Part shown: positions 61,001 to 64,000 of the stretch, piece by piece | How positions within the stretch are numbered: position 1 is the stretch's first letter | Layout of the letters: each line of letters opens with the position of its first letter | NCBI RefSeq assembly: GCF_006965485.1 | Contig: NZ_CP041360.1 | Coordinates: 1,736,001 to 1,800,000, forward strand | Source: Spirosoma sp. KCTC 42546 | Lineage (GTDB): Bacteria > Bacteroidota > Bacteroidia > Cytophagales > Spirosomataceae | Length of the DNA stretch: 64,000 bases | Reading direction: 5' to 3' | The notes under the pieces: generated by a model | The model's database searches: none | Seen by the model: the letters and a program-made list of their open reading frames with translations, nothing else | Told to the model about the DNA's origin: nothing | Made by a program: the position numbers and the translations under genes

Positions 61001-61502
61001 CGGTTACGCGCCCACTAACCCGAACATCAGCAATTATTGGCGTAGTTGCTGCTGGATTTAAGGGCTGAATTGTTGACATGCCACCTTCTGCTGATTGGGT
61101 TAAACCGGCTTCCGGCTGGCCGTTGCTGCTGGATTGAGCGTTGTCTTTAGCTGGTGTTTTAATGATGTAATAGGCCTGTTCGTTGAGTTTTTTAGCCGTC
61201 AGACCGTAGGGTTTCAGCAGGCTTTGCAGTTGTTTCTCTACTTTGCCCGATCGGAGCCGTGCATCTGCCGGAACAGTAATTCCCTGCACAGTTGTTTCTT
61301 CGAACAAAATACTGACCTGATGCTGGCGGCTCAAATCGGTAAGTACTTCTTTTAATTTCTGACCCTCTGCCGGGTGTGCCTGAGCCATGCGGGATGCTTT
61401 ACTTTGTTGGCGAGCCAGCACCACAGATTGCGCCAGTGCCAGTTGCTGGCCCAGTAAACCGAGCAAGACCAGCCCCATTTTGGGTAAACGTAAACGCGAC
61501 AT
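58050..61502 (-). CDS. SusC/RagA TonB-dependent transporter with STN signalling domain
   Basis: An 1150-residue outer-membrane transporter. After the signal (1-25), an STN domain (about 48-116, KEVLTDLSRQHQVSILFEE) links it to the FecR/sigma pair. A carboxypeptidase-like beta domain (157-240, GRVTGENGEGLPGVNVVIKG) and the SusC plug (NEVVVVGYGTVKKSDLTGAV, then IYGSRGSNGVVLVTTKRGK) follow, then a 22-strand barrel ending VLVGLNLKF. It imports an oligosaccharide with energy from TonB. It starts 2 bases after FecR, so the two are coupled. Confidence 0.95.
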   Translation of the reverse strand: MSRLRLPKMGLVLLGLLGQQLALAQSVVLARQQSKASRMAQAHPAEGQKLKEVLTDLSRQHQVSILFEETTVQGITVPADARLRSGKVEKQLQSLLKPYGLTAKKLNEQAYYIIKTPAKDNAQSSSNGQPEAGLTQSAEGGMSTIQPLNPAATTPIIADVRVSGRVTGENGEGLPGVNVVIKGAIRGTNTDTDGRYQLSVPNAGTTLVFSFVGYTSQEAMVGNRTTLDIQLLPDNKSLNEVVVVGYGTVKKSDLTGAVAKVGETNIKATPIPSLDRAMQGRAAGVQVVSNSAAPGGSSTIRIRGSGSVNASNDPLYVIDGFPTTGLNSINTDDIESIEVLKDASATAIYGSRGSNGVVLVTTKRGKAGRTVISYDAYYGVQTVRRKIPLLNAQQFADFVNEARVNGGAQPYFNGSSADQPLPSSLGEGTDWQSQVLRAAPIQSHQLAASGGTDKSRYAVSFGYYNQQGIVLNSNFKRYTLRANLDNNLTSRLKAGLTIQGAFTSGNNAKTDVDGNGGGGVISSALSYAPNFPVYNTDGSYYKNTGALNGYGVDNPLAVANEITNIGTTIRLLANSYLDYTITEGLNIRTSFGADLQSTKTNNYATRLSLAGSSLGGGASILTGQSIGWLNENTLNYTRQLTSRHSLNALLGYTIQGLTTEGVTANANTFTNDFALYNNLGAGSTLVAPGSSASDWRLISYLARINYSFDDRFLLTLTGRRDGSSRFGPNEKFGFFPSGALAWKLANEKWIKSLPAISDAKLRLSYGLSGNQEIGNYRYLANISSSSYILGGQLNSGAYTSSIANPDLRWEKNAQFDAGLDVGILNNRIQFTADYYIKTTSDLLFNVGVPTSSGFSTTLKNIGSVQNKGLELSLNTINIDKGGFRWTSEFNITFNQNKILTLDGRQEFTTGTDAVIFATSINPILLRVGSPLGNFYGRVMDGIFQNQAEVDASAQKTTAKPGDIRYKDLNNDGAINDNDRAIIGNANPKFFGGFNNTFSFKGFDLNIFVQGNSGNQILNYGSFDLLNLTGGNNQSARVLDRWTPTNPSTTIPRANGAGGSRILSSFQVEDGSYLRFKNISLGYNLPRDLLSRLAISSARIYVTAQNWITLTNYTGYDPEVNRYGSSSLSQGLDYGGYPAAKTVLVGLNLKF

Positions 61503-61504
61503 GT

Positions 61505-62509
61505 TTAGTAAGGTTGTTTAGGAGTACTTAATTCAATGTGATGGCGGGTCTTCACAATGTTCAGGTTGAGGAGCTCGGACAGGATCTGTAACAGATCATC
61601 CGCTTTCTCTGCCTTGAAATTGCCCGCAATACGTCGTTGGGAGAGGAGGGAATCCGTAACGACCACCTTCACCCCGAAGCGTTCCTGAATTTGTTGCGCC
61701 ACTTCGGCCAGGGATGTATTGTCGAAGTAAAACCAGTGCTCTTTCCAGGCTAAATAGGGCCGGGCGGGTGCGGATTGAGTGAGCTTGTAGCGTCCCGAGT
61801 TGGCAACCGTTACCACATTACCGGGCTTCATGTAGAGTTGTTGCCCCTGCGGGAGACCTAACTTGACTTTCCCCTTGTTGAGGAAGACCCGTTTACCCCG
61901 TTCCCGAGCGTAAACAACGAATTCGGTTCCCAGTACTTCTATCTGAAAGTTGCCGGGTGTTCGCACAATAAAGCGCTGATTATTGGCCGTATGCGTTACG
62001 GTAAACTCACCCTCACCTTCCAGAAACACATCGCGGGTATCGCTCCCAAATCCGAAGCGGGGTACATGCAGGGTGGAGTTGGCATTGAGTACAACCAATG
62101 TACCATCGGAGAGTTGAACGGTCGAGGTTTGTCCGTAGGCGGTCTGGTAGGACGTATAAAGTAGTTGTGCACGGAACAGAAACCCACCTAGCAAGCTTAC
62201 CAGCAGCACAGAAGCCGCAATACGCAAACCCAGCCAGTGTTTTGTCCAGAACGACGGTGTATTTTTTATGATTTTGGGCTGAAGCGTGCGGGGATTCGTA
62301 TCCTCCAGAACAGGAAGGAAGGCATCCAGCGCTTTGTCGGCGTCTACGGCGAACTGCGGGCGTTGACTTTCCCATTCATCGAGGTATTGATAGTAGGTTT
62401 CCTGGTTAGCTTCATCAGCCAGCCAGGCTTCAATGTATTTTCGTTGGATAGCCGTGGCTTTCCCGTCAAAAAAATCAAAGACAATAGTTTTTGTAAGCGA
62501 CGGTTTCAT
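61505..62509 (-). CDS. FecR-type anti-sigma / signal transducer
   Basis: A 334-residue inner-membrane protein. An N-terminal helical cytoplasmic part (1-90, with AWLADEANQETYYQYLDEWE) binds sigma. One membrane helix spans 93-112 (LGLRIAASVLLVSLLGGFLF). The periplasmic FecR domain (about 120-230, with TVQLSDGTLVVLNANSTLHV) and the DUF4974 C-terminus (about 255-325, YFDNTSLAEVAQQIQERFG) follow. It receives a signal from the STN domain of SusC and releases the ECF sigma. It lies 21 bases after the sigma gene. Confidence 0.95.
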   Translation of the reverse strand: MKPSLTKTIVFDFFDGKATAIQRKYIEAWLADEANQETYYQYLDEWESQRPQFAVDADKALDAFLPVLEDTNPRTLQPKIIKNTPSFWTKHWLGLRIAASVLLVSLLGGFLFRAQLLYTSYQTAYGQTSTVQLSDGTLVVLNANSTLHVPRFGFGSDTRDVFLEGEGEFTVTHTANNQRFIVRTPGNFQIEVLGTEFVVYARERGKRVFLNKGKVKLGLPQGQQLYMKPGNVVTVANSGRYKLTQSAPARPYLAWKEHWFYFDNTSLAEVAQQIQERFGVKVVVTDSLLSQRRIAGNFKAEKADDLLQILSELLNLNIVKTRHHIELSTPKQPY

Positions 62510-62530
62510 AGCTGATTGATGATTTGTCGG

Positions 62531-63277
62531 TTAGACAAGTTGCGTACGCGTTACCTCACATATTACATAGGCAGCGCCAGTTGCCAGCCACAAAACCAGC
62601 GTAATAAACCAGTCTGCTTTCAGTTCCTGCCGTAGTTTACCCAGGGCTCTGATGAGCAGTTTCTCAACGCCACTGGTGCTGATTTGCAAGTCCTGGGCTA
62701 TTTCAGTGTATTTCCTGCCTTCAATTCGGCTGAGTAGAAAAGCGCGCTGGCATTGGGGAGGTAGATTCTGAATAACCGATTCAATTTTCTGATGGAGTTC
62801 ACTATAGTGCAGCACCTGATCGGGTTGTAGTGATGCGGGCATGGATTGGTTATCGGCCAGGTCTAACGAATCGGACTTGTGGAGTTCCCAGCGCAGGTAA
62901 TTGTAAGCCCGGTGGCGAACCGCTTTGTACAGATAGGCCCGATATGAGGTAGTAATCTGGTCAAACGTACGATCCTGCCAGAAGACAGTGAACACTTCGG
63001 CCACTAAATCTTCGGCTACTTCTTTTGAATAAACAAAGCGAACGGCATGATTGACCAGATTTGTATAATAGCGTCTGAACAATAGTGCGCAGCCTTGCCG
63101 GGCGTCCTGTATGAATAGTTGCCTTAACAGTAATTCATCATCCGTCACTTTGGTTACGGGCTCGGGTTGATGGTTTGCTGATGGTCGGGCCGGGTTATCG
63201 GTATTGGGTTGCTCGTTAAATAACGGTACTGGCTGCATACAAACGTCCGTTAAGCGGGTAGTACTTAACATAGACAA
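62531..63277 (-). CDS. ECF sigma factor with a C-terminal membrane-like helix
   Basis: A 248-residue RpoE-like sigma. Region 2 spans about 62-130 (ALLFRRYYTNLVNHAVRFVY, then AEDLVAEVFTVFWQDR) and region 4 about 163-215 (NLPPQCQRAFLLSRIEGRKY, then TEIAQDLQISTSGVEKLL). The N-terminal 45 residues are unusual and Pro/Asn-rich. The end has a hydrophobic helix at 223-240 (WFITLVLWLATGAAYVIC), which could place it at the membrane with FecR. Earlier alternative starts would shorten the tail. It is the first gene of the operon and should be activated by the FecR-SusC pair. Confidence 0.92.
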   Translation of the reverse strand: MSMLSTTRLTDVCMQPVPLFNEQPNTDNPARPSANHQPEPVTKVTDDELLLRQLFIQDARQGCALLFRRYYTNLVNHAVRFVYSKEVAEDLVAEVFTVFWQDRTFDQITTSYRAYLYKAVRHRAYNYLRWELHKSDSLDLADNQSMPASLQPDQVLHYSELHQKIESVIQNLPPQCQRAFLLSRIEGRKYTEIAQDLQISTSGVEKLLIRALGKLRQELKADWFITLVLWLATGAAYVICEVTRTQLV

Positions 63278-63555
63278 GTTTGGACTTTAATACCTCACTA
63301 TAGTTGAACTATTTTTTTGAAAATTATCATAGAGCAGAGGAGTTGGCCCGATTGCCCAAGGAGGGAAAGTTACTAATGAGAATAGCTGGTGAAATACACT
63401 TAATTTCGTGCTGCATCCTTAGTTCAATATCAACCTTTATTGTAGTTAATGTGCCATTTTGGTTACAAGTATGATCATTGACTACCTGGTTTAACTTTCT
63501 GGCCAATCTGACAGTTTAGCGTAAACGTTCGCGAAACTCAATCCTCTATAGTTTA
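63278..63555. other. Divergent promoter gap at the sigma operon
   Basis: The 278 bases between the ECF sigma and the plus-strand gene are AT-rich and hold no gene. They should carry the promoters of both. No clear TAnnTTTG box was identified. Confidence 0.4.
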
Positions 63556-64000
63556 ATGAAGTTATCAAAGGCTTATTTTCCTGTATCCAACAATTCATCT
63601 ATACCCGAGGGGCGCAAGTTTTATCCTCAGTATTTTATCGCAATTTGTGTTGTTTACCTGATCCTTGCGAGTGCACTTGCCCTTGAGGCCCGGTACGGTA
63701 TTTTGGATGAAGATTTCCACCTAATAGCTAGTAGGGCCTTTGCTAACGCTGGCGTTAACCTGACAAGCCTATACAAGCATGTACCCCCCACGGGCGTGGC
63801 CAGTCATATCTGGTTTGCTTTATGGATGAGGTTATTTCCTGGGATCGATTTTATCGGGCTTAGACTTATTACCTGTGCCACTCTTCTGCTAGTGGCCGGA
63901 TTTACATACGTGCATATCAAGACGTTGTCTGTCGCTAGGCAGCAAAAGATTCTGGCCGCGAGCTGGTTTATGCTGGTTTGCCCTTATTTTTTCTTAAGTG
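63556..64000 (+). CDS. GT-C type membrane glycosyltransferase, partial at right edge
   Basis: An open frame starts at an ATG at 63,556 and runs off the edge with 148 codons. After a polar start, the first membrane helix is QYFIAICVVYLILASALALE, and it is followed by an acidic loop with DEDFHL, where GT-C enzymes keep the catalytic Asp. Further helices include HIWFALWMRLFPGIDFIGLR and LITCATLLLVAGFTYVHI. It resembles GT39/ArnT-like lipid-linked sugar transferases. The rest, and any partner genes, lie outside the window. Confidence 0.6.
   Translation, partial: MKLSKAYFPVSNNSSIPEGRKFYPQYFIAICVVYLILASALALEARYGILDEDFHLIASRAFANAGVNLTSLYKHVPPTGVASHIWFALWMRLFPGIDFIGLRLITCATLLLVAGFTYVHIKTLSVARQQKILAASWFMLVCPYFFLS

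Overview
The window looks like chromosome from a Bacteroidota bacterium of the Cytophagales, most like Spirosoma or a close relative. This is inferred from gene content: an ECF sigma / FecR / SusC / SusD operon, a LytS-LytTR two-component pair, a DUF6169-type gene, a DUF3494 protein with SdrD-like and DUF11-like modules, many secreted or lipoprotein enzymes, and TAnnTTTG promoter-like boxes. I found no rRNA, tRNA, CRISPR array, transposase, integrase or phage gene.

Layout. 1-5 kb: a cut-off hypothetical gene, a small pentapeptide-like repeat protein divergent from an MFS exporter, and a cupin / AhpD-like pair divergent from a MocR regulator. 5-9 kb: three DEAD-box RNA helicases, two of them overlapping. 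9-14 kb: an M61 peptidase, a glycine-zipper protein, an NTF2-like lipoprotein and a YezG-like protein. 14-26 kb: a SWIM/SNF2 ATPase, a Bcr/CflA transporter, a secreted M20 + M1 peptidase operon, a DUF892 ferritin-like protein, a DUF6090-like membrane protein and gamma-glutamyltransferase. 25.7-26.4 kb: two overlapping decayed genes. 26-33 kb: LytS/LytTR, a GntP permease, a VapBC-like pair and a GH5 glycosidase. 33-41 kb: the DUF3494 protein, a secreted TIM-barrel isomerase, a GH36 alpha-galactosidase and a VanX-like dipeptidase. 40-50 kb: an orphan Hsp70-like ATPase, a membrane protein, two serine beta-lactamase-fold hydrolases around a trans-sulfuration enzyme, an aminotransferase, a lipocalin-like protein and an acyltransferase-GH20 pair. 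50-63 kb: a glycan-related block with two MFS paralogues, a sialate O-acetylesterase-like enzyme, a pyruvyl transferase-family protein, SusD, SusC, FecR and ECF sigma. The right edge cuts a GT-C type membrane protein.

Most genes form a free-living degrader's toolkit of secreted peptidases and glycosidases, importers and cell-wall enzymes. The clearest single system is the minus-strand operon from about 63.3 to 55.3 kb, where sigma, FecR and an STN-bearing SusC should form a trans-envelope signalling chain with SusD and the pyruvyl transferase-family protein as passengers.

The least expected structure lies in the gaps: several families of perfect or near-perfect inverted repeats, some present in two or three copies and some overlapping stop codons. 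The best candidates for undescribed biology are the decayed overlapping cassette at 25,757-26,401, the remnant of a second pyruvyl transferase gene beside a composite repeat at 54,890-55,308, the palindrome family with a shared 20-bp core, and the helicase trio. No convincing new defence or mobile system was found.
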